A stretch of DNA of 38,254 nucleotides, from assembly GCF_000756665.1 (NCBI RefSeq), contig NZ_ARXV01000024.1:1-38254 (forward strand), written 5' to 3'. The position numbers and the translations under genes were made by a program. The DNA is from Alcanivorax nanhaiticus. GTDB taxonomy: Bacteria; Pseudomonadota; Gammaproteobacteria; Pseudomonadales; Alcanivoracaceae. The notes beneath the pieces were generated by a model. The model did not search any database. It saw nothing but the letters and a program-made list of their open reading frames with translations, and was not told the DNA's origin. Below are positions 27,296-36,453 of this stretch, piece after piece; the stretch's first letter is position 1, and every line of letters begins with the position of its first letter.

Positions 27296-30121
27296 TTATG
27301 GACCTCCAGGATTAACTCCTACCTTTTCCATGGCTTCCCGGCGCTTCGCGTCTACATCTATATCATCCACTCGATCCATAGCTCGCTGATCAGCAGGCAG
27401 ACGGTCCCCGTCGATATTGAATACGCTGCCGGAGCCTGTCAGAGCGTCCATAGACACATTGGTTCCGCTGGGGAACTGTCCGTTCTGCTGGAGGATGGCG
27501 AGCCACTCATCCAGATCCACCGCATCCCAGTTGATTTCCGCTATCTTGTCAAAAGGGATGCCGCCACAGCTTGGGTTCTTCGGTGACCCGAAGTCCTGTC
27601 CGAACTGAGGGCGAACCTGCTCCTGGATGATACGGGACAGTGGTGAGTTGAAGCAGCAGTACGCTTTACGCTTCTCGATGCAGGCTCCGAGAACCTTCTC
27701 CTTGCAGTACGACCCAACATAGGTGCAGCTATCCGTTGCCCGCTTGGTATTCATCTCCAGTTCTTCCTGCTCGCAGGCATAGACCATCTGGATTACGGCC
27801 ACTGCGACCACGTACACCGTATAGACCGTCATTGCCGCCCCGAGCATCGAGGCGGCCTGCGCAGCCATTTCATTCATAGCCTCTTCAGCGGCTTGGTCGG
27901 CTGCGGCTGTTGCTGCTGCCTCGGTCGTCGTGTCTCCGGCCAGGTTCCCCATGACATCCTGCAACATGCTCTTGGCTTGCTCTTTCAACTTCTCGATGAG
28001 CTGATTCTTCAGCTCCTCGATAGGCGACCAGATTTCCTCTACAGCGCCAGAGATATTGTCCATGTAATTAGTGAACGGCTGAGACACTTCGGTCCAGGCG
28101 TCCATCACTGGCTGCCTGAGCGTTTGATACGAACTCTTGATGACATTCCCATCCTCCAGCGCCAGCACCGCACCATCGAGCTTTGGAACCTGCCGGATCA
28201 TCATGAGGTAATCGGCCATGCTGACATTGGAGGGCTTTTCACAACAATCCGACACCCCGCCGACTGCAATCTTGCATTCACCAGCTTCGCCCCCGAACGC
28301 GGTACAGGTCACGTTCTCTTCGCCGGTTGCGTTGCCATCTTCGTCCTGGCCGGTGCAAGTCATATCCTGTGTCATGAACTGCGCCGCATTGAGCAGAGCT
28401 GAGGCTTTGGCGAAGTTCGCGGTCTGATCGGTGGATTGTGTCGGGTCGAGGCAGTCGTCCCCCATGCAGCGGATAGCTCCACCACACTGGTATTCGGTGT
28501 TTTTCTCAACGGTGTCGATGTCCACACTACTCCCGCAGTCCCACGTCTCCTCTTTGACGTAGCACACACCGGAGTTACCCTGAGCCCCATCAACACACTC
28601 CGAGCTGATAAAGCCGCACTGCGGGTTTTCTTCGTACTGCTGGCACGTATTTAGATTCCCGCCTTCGTTGACCGGGCACTGCTCCTCACCGTTGACATCG
28701 GTGTAGCACTCCATATCCCCTTTGTAGAAATCGAAGTCCGCATCTACAGCGACTTTCTTGCAAAGGTTGGGAATACCAGGGATGGGAGAAGGCTTCAGGT
28801 TGTCCTCGCAGATTTTGATACCATTCGTATAGGTGCAGCCTTCCGCGTCACGCGGGTCGTCCACGCAGGTCAGGCTTCCCTCTGCAAAACCATCCACCAC
28901 GCCAGTCGCAGATTCGATGCAGCTATCTGGTGACCATTCATCCTTGATGATCGCTTTGGAGGGATCGTACTTGATGCGAATCTTCCCGAAGCCTTCCCCT
29001 TCGCCGGATACGGATACGCGGATTTTGAAACGTATAACTGAATCTTCAGGGACATTTTTGAAATACTGAGTAAGGTTGAGATTGGGGTTCTCGTCCCAGC
29101 TCGTGCTCAACTCACATTTACCAGCGGTCTCTGGCGGGAAGTTGTTGTTGGGACCAGACCAAACCTTTACTTCTTGACCTGGCTCACCAATCCATATCTG
29201 CATGTAGTCATCCCATTTGGCACGGATCAACGTGACCTGAGTAATGGCAGCAGGATTGACGACTTTGATTTCTGTGAATTCCTCGTAAATCGAGCAGCTA
29301 CCACTCCAGTAGTCGTCTCCCACCTTGCCGATCCACACGTCAGAACATCCACCACCAGCCCCATCGCATGGGGAAATGTTGTATGGACCGTTATGGTGCT
29401 TCACCACTGCCGCTTCATAGTCGTGGATAACCTCACAGGTTGCACTTTTGTCGGTAACACGGTCGCAGGTTTCGTACTCTGGGTTGTGTACCGACATGGT
29501 GATTTCGTCGAAGGTTGTTTCGGCGGAACAATCGCCGAAGCCTTCAGCAATCACATCAATGTTTTCGTATGTGGCGTTGGTGAGCCCCAACATCGGGTCG
29601 GAACTGAAATCCGGGCGACTTTGATTTGAAGAGTCCACCAGAACTTTATACGCGGCACCTGAGATAGAGGGGGTGTCGCTGTAGGCGTCTTCCCAGAGGG
29701 AGTCCTTTGCCTCGCTACCGGTTTCGCCCATCCCCTCTTCCGAGTCATAGATCCCCTGGAGCTGGTCGAGGTCAGGGGCTACGCCATCAGAGAAATATTC
29801 GTTCTGCACCGAGGCATTGGAAGGGTTGCTGCCTGGGTACAGGCTTTGAACGCTAAACTGAGTTCCCCCTTGGTATTGGAGGTTGCCATTCTCGTCCTTT
29901 GTGGGCACCGTGATCTGTCCATTTTGGACCTTGGCCGGAGTATTCTTTGCCTCGCTACCCAGCTCGATACCCAGATTCTGGCCTTCGCGACCGAGCTGAC
30001 TTAAAAAGTCCTGGGTATCGACTTCAGGTGACTCTTGAGCCACGCCGTGAAGCGGCATCAGCGTCGTCGTGAGAGTTAGCACGTAGGCTATAGCTCTCAT
30101 CAAACGTGGTGAATTTCTCAT
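27296..30121 (-). CDS. traN: TraN mating-pair stabilisation protein, 941 aa
   Basis: Outer-membrane protein of F-type conjugation that stabilises contact with the recipient. It has a signal peptide (MRNSPRLMRAIAYVLTLTTT, predicted cut after GVA near 29) and very many Cys, expected to form disulfides with help from DsbC, whose gene lies in the same region. The C-terminal third holds the family-like CEKPSNVSMADYLMM and CCFNSPLSRIIQEQ (close to F TraN), with an Ala-rich segment (about 735-790). The start at 30121 follows GAGGAAGCA; upstream residues to 30190 include the promoter and are rejected. It is transcribed separately from traU. Confidence 0.93.
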   Translation of the reverse strand: MRNSPRLMRAIAYVLTLTTTLMPLHGVAQESPEVDTQDFLSQLGREGQNLGIELGSEAKNTPAKVQNGQITVPTKDENGNLQYQGGTQFSVQSLYPGSNPSNASVQNEYFSDGVAPDLDQLQGIYDSEEGMGETGSEAKDSLWEDAYSDTPSISGAAYKVLVDSSNQSRPDFSSDPMLGLTNATYENIDVIAEGFGDCSAETTFDEITMSVHNPEYETCDRVTDKSATCEVIHDYEAAVVKHHNGPYNISPCDGAGGGCSDVWIGKVGDDYWSGSCSIYEEFTEIKVVNPAAITQVTLIRAKWDDYMQIWIGEPGQEVKVWSGPNNNFPPETAGKCELSTSWDENPNLNLTQYFKNVPEDSVIRFKIRVSVSGEGEGFGKIRIKYDPSKAIIKDEWSPDSCIESATGVVDGFAEGSLTCVDDPRDAEGCTYTNGIKICEDNLKPSPIPGIPNLCKKVAVDADFDFYKGDMECYTDVNGEEQCPVNEGGNLNTCQQYEENPQCGFISSECVDGAQGNSGVCYVKEETWDCGSSVDIDTVEKNTEYQCGGAIRCMGDDCLDPTQSTDQTANFAKASALLNAAQFMTQDMTCTGQDEDGNATGEENVTCTAFGGEAGECKIAVGGVSDCCEKPSNVSMADYLMMIRQVPKLDGAVLALEDGNVIKSSYQTLRQPVMDAWTEVSQPFTNYMDNISGAVEEIWSPIEELKNQLIEKLKEQAKSMLQDVMGNLAGDTTTEAAATAAADQAAEEAMNEMAAQAASMLGAAMTVYTVYVVAVAVIQMVYACEQEELEMNTKRATDSCTYVGSYCKEKVLGACIEKRKAYCCFNSPLSRIIQEQVRPQFGQDFGSPKNPSCGGIPFDKIAEINWDAVDLDEWLAILQQNGQFPSGTNVSMDALTGSGSVFNIDGDRLPADQRAMDRVDDIDVDAKRREAMEKVGVNPGGP

Positions 30122-30158
30122 TGCTTCCTCGATACATAGATTGTCCAGATTTACTGGA

Positions 30159-30211
30159 ATCTTATCGGAAGCAAAGCAGTTTCCTCCCACGGCTATTTGC
30201 CCGTTTCGGCA
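30159..30211 (-). promoter_or_regulatory. Activator box and -10 of traN
   Basis: Box GCCC-N5-GGCA at 30199-30211 (one mismatch); -10 TAAGAT at 30164-30159, 34 bp downstream. Confidence 0.6.
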
Positions 30212-30212
30212 A

Positions 30213-30238
30213 CAAAAAGGGGCCTGCTGGCCCCTTTT
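30213..30238. terminator. Rho-independent terminator after traU
   Basis: AAAAGGGGCC-TGCT-GGCCCCTTTT; on the minus strand it ends the dsbC-traU transcript with five T, just before the traN promoter. Confidence 0.9.
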
Positions 30239-30262
30239 CGGTATTACTTGGTGGTATTGCGC

Positions 30263-31267
30263 TTAATGGTTACAGCAATCATTCCATCGCCAAATCATGT
30301 AGATAGGATCTTGGCCGATAGCGGGGATTGTCCGGGAGAGCCCCCACGTCAGCGTGGATTCTCCAATCACATGATCTGATTCGGTCTCAGGCACAGGATG
30401 AAGCATTGTGAACTTGTACTGGGTCTTCGGTAGCGTTGGTACAATGTTCCCTCGGCACATAGCTTCCTCGCCCATCGTCCCGTAAGCCAAACCTCTACGG
30501 TGCAGCGCGGCCAGCACTCGCGTAGAGAGAAGGCTGGAATCTCGAAGAACGCCTTTTCCACCATTCTGGTTACCACTAAGCGGATACAGATTCCCCCACG
30601 TACCGGCACACCAGAACATCTGCTTAATCGGTCGGCCAGCCGTCGCAGCTACAGCATCCGCCGTGCAGGCTAAGGTAGCCACAGGGTTGGCGACCGCCGC
30701 CGCTTCTGGGTTCGTGAAAAAGGCCAGCTCATCATTGTTCCATGTCGGATCCAGCTCCGACAGGTACATAATGTCCAGGTCAACATATCCATCGGGATTG
30801 CAGCTCTGTTTAACGAACATGTCCAACATCTGCATGACCGGGTATGTGTAGTAGTGATAGTGCATGAACGACCCATCGCCACCATCATAGACGGCTTCCC
30901 CGTGGTGGCCCTGGTTCATGCGATCAAAAGGGAACCTGGTTCCATTGAGCACGGAGGAGCATCCAGGTACACGCTGAAACTCAACCAAACGGGCGGGTTC
31001 CCACATCGAGGTTGTGACACCAGGACGTGGCACCCCCTGGTTGTCCTCGCACATGCACAGCGGGCTATCTACAGACTCATCCGGTACACGGCCATCGTCT
31101 GAAATTGTGACCCCAGCCACTCGAATGGGGAAGATACAGCTCCAGCAAATGTCAGTGATCATCTTAGGACCAATCACCTGTGCATCCTGACACCCTGGGT
31201 CCGCCACAGCGTTGGTGCTGCACAAGGCCGCAAGGGCGACGCACATGGCATACAGCGTTTTTCTCAT
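30263..31267 (-). CDS. traU: TraU pilus assembly / DNA transfer protein, 334 aa
   Basis: Periplasmic protein of the F-type apparatus. Signal peptide MRKTLYAMCVALAALCSTNA with cut near AVA-DPG. Family segments include CWSCIFPIRVAGV, many Cys, GSFMHYHYYTYPVMQML and the end MIWRWNDCCNH. Length matches TraU. The ATG at 31267 overlaps the stop of the EAL gene (ATGA), so the two are translationally coupled. Longer frames upstream lie within the EAL gene and are rejected. Confidence 0.93.
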   Translation of the reverse strand: MRKTLYAMCVALAALCSTNAVADPGCQDAQVIGPKMITDICWSCIFPIRVAGVTISDDGRVPDESVDSPLCMCEDNQGVPRPGVTTSMWEPARLVEFQRVPGCSSVLNGTRFPFDRMNQGHHGEAVYDGGDGSFMHYHYYTYPVMQMLDMFVKQSCNPDGYVDLDIMYLSELDPTWNNDELAFFTNPEAAAVANPVATLACTADAVAATAGRPIKQMFWCAGTWGNLYPLSGNQNGGKGVLRDSSLLSTRVLAALHRRGLAYGTMGEEAMCRGNIVPTLPKTQYKFTMLHPVPETESDHVIGESTLTWGLSRTIPAIGQDPIYMIWRWNDCCNH

Positions 31268-31947
31268 TTCGCCACCGCCTGTTTCTTTTCTTTCTTCACC
31301 CATCCATCCAGCAGCGCTGGGCGTCCATGGTGATACCCTTGTTGAAGGTGAACACCCATCCACGAGGACTGCTGCGCGAGCTGCTCCGTCTCGACCTGCT
31401 CCCCGATGAGCGGTATATCACTGTCCTGACAGAACCTGACTCCTTTCATATCCTTCTGAGCGAGCGCTGCCAGGCGTTTCACATCGAACTTACAGCCATC
31501 CCAAGGAAATGCCTCCAAACGCTCATGCGTTGAGTTCTTGTACCCGTAGTCATCCATCACCAGAGGGATACCCTTTACCTTCAGCTCGTCCCAGCGTTTC
31601 CATAGGGAAGCGTCTGTTACCCCTTCAGTCATCTCTATAATCAGTTCAACAGTCGTGAGAGCACGAAAGCGCTCAACCTGAGCTATCCACGCGGCAAACC
31701 GATAGTCCGACTCCAGGGTTTCCTCTGACACGTTAATCATGAGTCTGGGGTAACGAGCCTCGATGGCGGGAATATTCTTGATCAGCAAGAGGATGACTTC
31801 AGGGTCAATATCTTCCCAGCGGATACCTACACGAACGTCTCCAGGGGCGTAGTAAACTTCATCGAAAAACCACCTGTTGAGAACTTCTGCGCCAACAACA
31901 ACACCGCTTTTCGTGGAATGAATTGGCTGAAACATTGGAATTATCAT
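31264..31947 (-). CDS. EAL-domain protein (c-di-GMP phosphodiesterase-like), 227 aa
   Basis: A stand-alone EAL domain without sensor or membrane part. Conserved sites: FQPI (6-9), the signature as EVL (21-23) instead of EAL, Asn72 in INVS, Glu105 and Glu108 in EMTE, the Asp pair 132-133 in DDYG, Lys153 and Asp155 in KFD, Glu183/Glu186 in GEQVET and Gln203 in QQGYHHGRP. All metal- and base-interacting positions I can place are present, so hydrolysis of cyclic-di-GMP is plausible. It sits between traW and traU with 4-bp overlaps at both ends, so it is made together with the mating pore. Confidence 0.85.
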   Translation of the reverse strand: MIIPMFQPIHSTKSGVVVGAEVLNRWFFDEVYYAPGDVRVGIRWEDIDPEVILLLIKNIPAIEARYPRLMINVSEETLESDYRFAAWIAQVERFRALTTVELIIEMTEGVTDASLWKRWDELKVKGIPLVMDDYGYKNSTHERLEAFPWDGCKFDVKRLAALAQKDMKGVRFCQDSDIPLIGEQVETEQLAQQSSWMGVHLQQGYHHGRPALLDGWVKKEKKQAVAK

Positions 31948-33200
31948 GGCTCATTTCTCCTATCAGCCAACTCTTCCACCACAAAGCGCCTGCCTTGGGC
32001 GGTAATGATCGAGGGCACATACTCCAGCTCAAACCGTTGCGCCACGTCAGGTGTTAACAGGAACACCGGGGCATCAAACGTGTCGGTCGTCTTGGTGTAT
32101 GAGTCCCACCCTTCTTCTCTGTCCAGGCGTGTCACGATATAGGTGATTCGGGTGACTCCCGGCACCTGATTGATACGTGGCAGAGCCTCTTTGACCCTCG
32201 CTACCTGGTCTTCATCCAGCGGATCGAGAACGACCACCGCCTGGGTGAATGGAGCCACGTCCAAGGGGTTTATCAAATCACCTTGTTTCGCGATAAGCGT
32301 CCCGTCAGGTGCGGTGATGTCTTCAGAGATGTAAACCGTTGGGTCCAGCTCTCGAACGCGGTCTTTGTGCGCTTCTGGCAATTCTCGGAAGTTTTGCTTG
32401 TTCCAGAAATTCTTGACTGCACCGCGCTTCTGCTCTTCCCAATCAATTTTGGCAAAGCGCTTCTTCATCAACTCAATCAGGTCGGGCTCACTAATGTTCT
32501 CTACGGGTCCACGAACCCCTAGATCACCGTCTGTACCGGCCTCAACCTGGCGAAGCAACCACGCGGGGTTTGACAGGCCAGCGACACGGGCCACTTCTTC
32601 CGGCAGCTCTCCCGGCAGCACAGATTGTTCTTTGCGAACAATGATGGTGGGTACTGAGGTGACGTTGTACTCTGTGAACAAAACTGGGTTGATAACGATG
32701 TTCGGAACCGGATCGCGCTCTGCGGCCATCTGCTGTATCTCCAGCATCGCTTCACCCAGATTGGCGTTTTCCGGAATGCCACGGAAGACGACCAGCACGT
32801 CAGGATTGCCTGACGCCATATCCAGCAAATCTTTAAGCCCCTGACTGCCCAGCGAGCGCGACGCGAATACAACCACTTTTTGATTGGAGAACCGCGTTTT
32901 TGCCTTCGCGAGTTCGTCCATTCGCTTCATGGTTGGGTCGGTCTGCTGGAGCTGCTGCACCAACTCCTTTGCTTCCTGATGAGCTGCTGAGAACTTTGCG
33001 TTGTCGGTACGAAGCCAGTCCGGCATTTCAGCGGCCTGAGCACTCTCGGCGATCTCTTTGGACTTGCGGACAATCTCCATGTCTTCATCAGTTAGAGGCG
33101 ACTGGGAAGTCTGCTGAGCCATTGCTGGGGCAGCGATGATCACTGCCGCCGCCAAAGCAGCCTTAAAATAACGGGTAGGCGCGGCCAATGATCTGGTCAT
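31944..33200 (-). CDS. traW: TrbC-TraW fusion protein, 418 aa
   Basis: Periplasmic pilus-assembly protein. Signal peptide in 1-28 (ends APAMA). A TrbC-like half (about 105-215, KVVVFASRSLGSQGLKDLL and VPTIIVRK) is followed by a TraW-like half (about 240-410, with QKRGAVKNFWNKQNF, LIAKQGDLINPLD and VVVLDPLDEDQV). In F these are two proteins; SXT/IncC-type TraW is similarly long. The start at 33200 lies inside the end of the trhF gene (38-bp overlap) and has a weak ribosome binding site, so coupling is likely. The stop overlaps the EAL gene start. Confidence 0.88.
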   Translation of the reverse strand: MTRSLAAPTRYFKAALAAAVIIAAPAMAQQTSQSPLTDEDMEIVRKSKEIAESAQAAEMPDWLRTDNAKFSAAHQEAKELVQQLQQTDPTMKRMDELAKAKTRFSNQKVVVFASRSLGSQGLKDLLDMASGNPDVLVVFRGIPENANLGEAMLEIQQMAAERDPVPNIVINPVLFTEYNVTSVPTIIVRKEQSVLPGELPEEVARVAGLSNPAWLLRQVEAGTDGDLGVRGPVENISEPDLIELMKKRFAKIDWEEQKRGAVKNFWNKQNFRELPEAHKDRVRELDPTVYISEDITAPDGTLIAKQGDLINPLDVAPFTQAVVVLDPLDEDQVARVKEALPRINQVPGVTRITYIVTRLDREEGWDSYTKTTDTFDAPVFLLTPDVAQRFELEYVPSIITAQGRRFVVEELADRRNEP

Positions 33201-33678
33201 GCTTTACAGTCCCCCAATATCTTGAATCGAAGCTCTGGCTGCTGGTCCCCATGAACCAGTAGTTCCCAGGCTTCAAAGTTGCCTCACCTACGAAGGCTTC
33301 CATTGGCTTGTTCAGCTTTTCAGCATGGACCAGCCCGTGCCCCTTAAATTCGTTGTTGATGTAGATGTTCCCGTGCGAGCGGATTTCTACATGGTCTCCG
33401 GGAACACCCCGGAGATACTTCACCATTTCAGTGCCATCGTCGTAGAGTGGTTGAAGCCCTCGTGCAGAGAACACGTACACACCATCCTTCACCAGCTCCT
33501 GGTCCTTCTTGTCGATCAGATAGATGGAATAACCAGGAATACACTTCACGACCTGCTCATCTATGCCTATGCGGTAGCGGTCAGCAAAGGCTGCCCCTGC
33601 TGCCCAGATAATGGCGAGCGCGATGCCCGCCTTTACACAGAAGCGGGGCCATGATTCTTTCTTGACCATCAGCTTCAT
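33163..33678 (-). CDS. trhF: TrhF/TraF signal-peptidase-like (S26) protein, 171 aa
   Basis: Membrane-anchored peptidase of the S26 group, needed for pilin processing or cyclisation in related systems. One N-terminal helix (about 15-32). Ser51 in CIPGYSIYL and Lys87 in MVKYLRGVPGD form the expected Ser/Lys pair; the C-terminal box reads FMGTSSQSFDSRYWG, as in S26 proteins. The start at 33678 overlaps the end of the TrbI-like gene by four bases. It lies between traC and traW as in SXT/IncC elements. Confidence 0.88.
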   Translation of the reverse strand: MKLMVKKESWPRFCVKAGIALAIIWAAGAAFADRYRIGIDEQVVKCIPGYSIYLIDKKDQELVKDGVYVFSARGLQPLYDDGTEMVKYLRGVPGDHVEIRSHGNIYINNEFKGHGLVHAEKLNKPMEAFVGEATLKPGNYWFMGTSSQSFDSRYWGTVKHDQIIGRAYPLF

Positions 33679-33992
33679 TGCACCAGATCCTCCGGCAAGT
33701 AAACGTCTTCCGGAGCGGCAACAACGGCACCCGCGTCGAGCACCATGTACCCTGCCTCACGAAGCCTTACCACGGCGTCGTTGGTCTGCATCATCAGCTT
33801 TTCGACCTCTTCCGGGGTCGCGCCGTCTGGGTACTGCATTGCCATTTTGGCGAAATCCACTACCACCACTGGCGGTGATTTCTGCAAACGCTCGTCAATG
33901 CTTGCTTGGCGCTGCTCGGCCATGAAATGAGAGGCCCCGGCACCGCCGATAGTCCCAATGATTGCTGCGATTGTGATTGATTTAATGTCCAT
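33675..33992 (-). CDS. TrbI-like F-type conjugation protein, 105 aa
   Basis: Small protein with an N-terminal membrane helix (about 5-23) and a periplasmic domain with VVVVDFAKMAMQY and YMVLDAGAVVAAPEDV. Size, topology and position between traC and trhF match TrbI of F-type systems; similarity is modest. The start at 33992 follows AAGGAGCAAACC. A longer frame to 34094 overlaps traC and is rejected. Confidence 0.6.
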   Translation of the reverse strand: MDIKSITIAAIIGTIGGAGASHFMAEQRQASIDERLQKSPPVVVVDFAKMAMQYPDGATPEEVEKLMMQTNDAVVRLREAGYMVLDAGAVVAAPEDVYLPEDLVQ

Positions 33993-34005
33993 GGTTTGCT
34001 CCTTA

Positions 34006-36453
34006 CTACGCCCGCGCCCGATCCTGCATGACCGCCCGAATTGAATCAGGGATGCTGAGTCCGCGCTTGACGTATTGGTCAATTGCGTCCACATCTCCGG
34101 GATCGGTTGAGTACAGGAGCTTCTGGAAGTCGCCTACGATTAGACGCCCCACTCCCATGCCGGTCTTAGACTTAATGAAAATCTCGGAATAGATGCCCTG
34201 TACCGTATGCACGGTTTTCAGGATGTTGAAGCCGCCTTCAGAAAGGGTTAGGCGTCCGCTACGCTTGACAGACTCGACGGTCTCTTCGGTCTGACCAAGC
34301 AGGTACATGCTCGCTGAGTTCTCAGCAATAGCGCGACCTACAGCGTTTTCGTACAGGTCGTTGATACTCTGTGTCGCAATGACAACCGAGCCGCCGTACT
34401 TACGGAATTTCCGGTAGGCGTGTTCCATGAACACGGAGACTTCACCTTCCTTCAGCAGATCCCAGGCTTCGTCTACGATGACCACCTTCTTGCGGTTACG
34501 CTCACCCAGGAACACTTCCTGCTGGATTTGGTAGATAAGCTGAAGTAGCACGACCTGGCGCAGATGCTTACGGCCCTGAAGTTCATCCAGCTCCAATACA
34601 GTGAACTGGTTCTGGAAAGACACGTTGTTATCGTGGGCAAAGTATTTGCCATAACTGCCCCGCGACGTGAACGGGTAGAGCTGCATACCGACATCCTTCA
34701 AACGCTGATCCTGATGCTCTTCGAGGCACCGGTCGGCGATGTCGTCCACCTTCATCTTCTGGCCCTTCTCCTCCCACACATCAGTCATGACCTGTTTGAG
34801 AGCAGAGACTTGCCATTCGCTGAGGTTACCTTTTGCTGAAGCCATGGCGCTTACCAGGCTCACAATGGCGTCTTCCTCATCTTCGTAGTTCTGAACCAGC
34901 TCAAACGGGTTCAGACATACTCCGGTGCCTTCTTCAAAGTGAACAAAGTCACCTTTGAGGAGATCAGACAGTTTCTGGTATGACTTACCGGCGTCGATAA
35001 CCCAAACCTGAGCCCCTTCAGACAGGTACGAGAAAATCAGCTCGTTTGTCAGGAACGATTTCCCCGAGCCCGATTCCGCCGCAATAACCAGGTTCTTGTT
35101 CGTATTGGAATCATGAAGGGACAGACTCATGAGCTGTCCATTCCGAGAGAGCAGCGAAGCGTGGTAGGTGCCGGTGCCCTTCCACTCGCCGAAAATCGGC
35201 AGCAAGACCGCCGCCTGCTCAGTGGTCATTGTTTTGTGACGGAAAAGGTCTTTGACCGATTCCCGGTCAGTACACAACGGAAGGTTGTTAATCAGCATTG
35301 GCAACAGGACAAAGCGGTCTTCCATAAGGTCGAATCGAGTTTCCCGCCAGATATTTCGTGCGGACATCGCCGCCGCATCTGCCCGCTCTTTGGTCGGGGC
35401 AAAAATGATCATGGAATAGCTGATGCTGATAGGCTTCTGACCCTCTTTCATGGAGTCATACAGCACGTCGAAACCTTCCTTCTTATCAGCCAGTACCGGT
35501 ACGAACTTGAGCATCGGCCCATAGGCTTGGTTGACCGCGAACTGACGCTTGCGGTCGAGTGTGCTCTTCATGTTCTCCGGGTCGGGGAAGAAGATGTTGG
35601 TGACAATCATGTAGTTTTCTTTGATGTTGGAGTTACCACCACTGATGTCACCGATATAGGTGATGGCGTCACCAAAGTAAGCCAGGTCTGGGAGCTTCTT
35701 CGCCGAGAGCACTTTGACGTGTTGGTCTCCGAGCTGGAGGCTGTTCTTCGTCATAGTGATGTCAGTGCCGTAATCGAACACCTGCTCACAGATGGGCCTG
35801 TCGGTATCCCAACTGCTGGTATTGGATTTCCAGGACGCATCGTCGCCCCAGTTCAGCATCGTCCCCATGATTCGGATGTAGTTCACCGCCGTCATGGGTA
35901 GCGGGCGCAAGCCAACAGTTTGCAGTGACGATTCAACCTTGCTTCGCAGATCCTGAAGCTCGCTCAATTCTGACGAAGTAGGCTTGCTGTCTTTGATGGG
36001 CACCTTCACGGTCACAAACAGCTTTGTGTCCTGGATCAAACCGCTGTCGTAGTAACCGCGCTCGTTATGAGCAACAATCTTCTCCCGAGTGTGATGCTTC
36101 AGGAACTCGGTACGCTCGCGGATAACCGACGAGAGCAGGTCATGCTGATAGCCGTCGCGAAGCTCAATCATCCGGTACAGATCTTGTGTAATGTCCGGAG
36201 AGCGAAACAAGGTAAACTGCATTGTGGATTTCGCAGGGAACTCCTGGTTGAGCATCCCTACTGTCCGCTCTTGAACCTTCTCAGTGGCAGAGTTGAGCGG
36301 CTGACAAAGGAAGCCAAACCCTATGCTCTTGTCATCCATCAGGAAGGCGTAATCATCCTCAGAATACGCCAAAACCGGGATTACCCCGGCTGCGCGAATC
36401 TCTTCAGGAATGATGGTTTTCTGGAGCTTTTTCTTAATGGTGACAAGGTTCAC
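34006..36453 (-). CDS. traC: TraC pilus-assembly ATPase, 815 aa
   Basis: VirB4-class ATPase that powers F-type pilus assembly at the inner face of the membrane. Walker A AESGSGKS is at 459-466, Walker B is the hydrophobic KKVVIVDEAWDLL (about 658-670), and TQSINDLYEN follows near 695. Length fits TraC. The start is a GTG at 36453 that directly follows the dsbC stop codon; the ribosome binding site GGAGGG lies in the dsbC end, so translation is coupled. Confidence 0.95.
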   Translation of the reverse strand: MNLVTIKKKLQKTIIPEEIRAAGVIPVLAYSEDDYAFLMDDKSIGFGFLCQPLNSATEKVQERTVGMLNQEFPAKSTMQFTLFRSPDITQDLYRMIELRDGYQHDLLSSVIRERTEFLKHHTREKIVAHNERGYYDSGLIQDTKLFVTVKVPIKDSKPTSSELSELQDLRSKVESSLQTVGLRPLPMTAVNYIRIMGTMLNWGDDASWKSNTSSWDTDRPICEQVFDYGTDITMTKNSLQLGDQHVKVLSAKKLPDLAYFGDAITYIGDISGGNSNIKENYMIVTNIFFPDPENMKSTLDRKRQFAVNQAYGPMLKFVPVLADKKEGFDVLYDSMKEGQKPISISYSMIIFAPTKERADAAAMSARNIWRETRFDLMEDRFVLLPMLINNLPLCTDRESVKDLFRHKTMTTEQAAVLLPIFGEWKGTGTYHASLLSRNGQLMSLSLHDSNTNKNLVIAAESGSGKSFLTNELIFSYLSEGAQVWVIDAGKSYQKLSDLLKGDFVHFEEGTGVCLNPFELVQNYEDEEDAIVSLVSAMASAKGNLSEWQVSALKQVMTDVWEEKGQKMKVDDIADRCLEEHQDQRLKDVGMQLYPFTSRGSYGKYFAHDNNVSFQNQFTVLELDELQGRKHLRQVVLLQLIYQIQQEVFLGERNRKKVVIVDEAWDLLKEGEVSVFMEHAYRKFRKYGGSVVIATQSINDLYENAVGRAIAENSASMYLLGQTEETVESVKRSGRLTLSEGGFNILKTVHTVQGIYSEIFIKSKTGMGVGRLIVGDFQKLLYSTDPGDVDAIDQYVKRGLSIPDSIRAVMQDRARA

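Noticed and set aside
27893..28402. Plus-strand frame of 169 aa inside traN, and long plus-strand frames inside traC and dsbC (35113-35901, 36067-36915)
   Set aside because: They lie opposite strongly supported conserved genes and have no ribosome binding site or family match.
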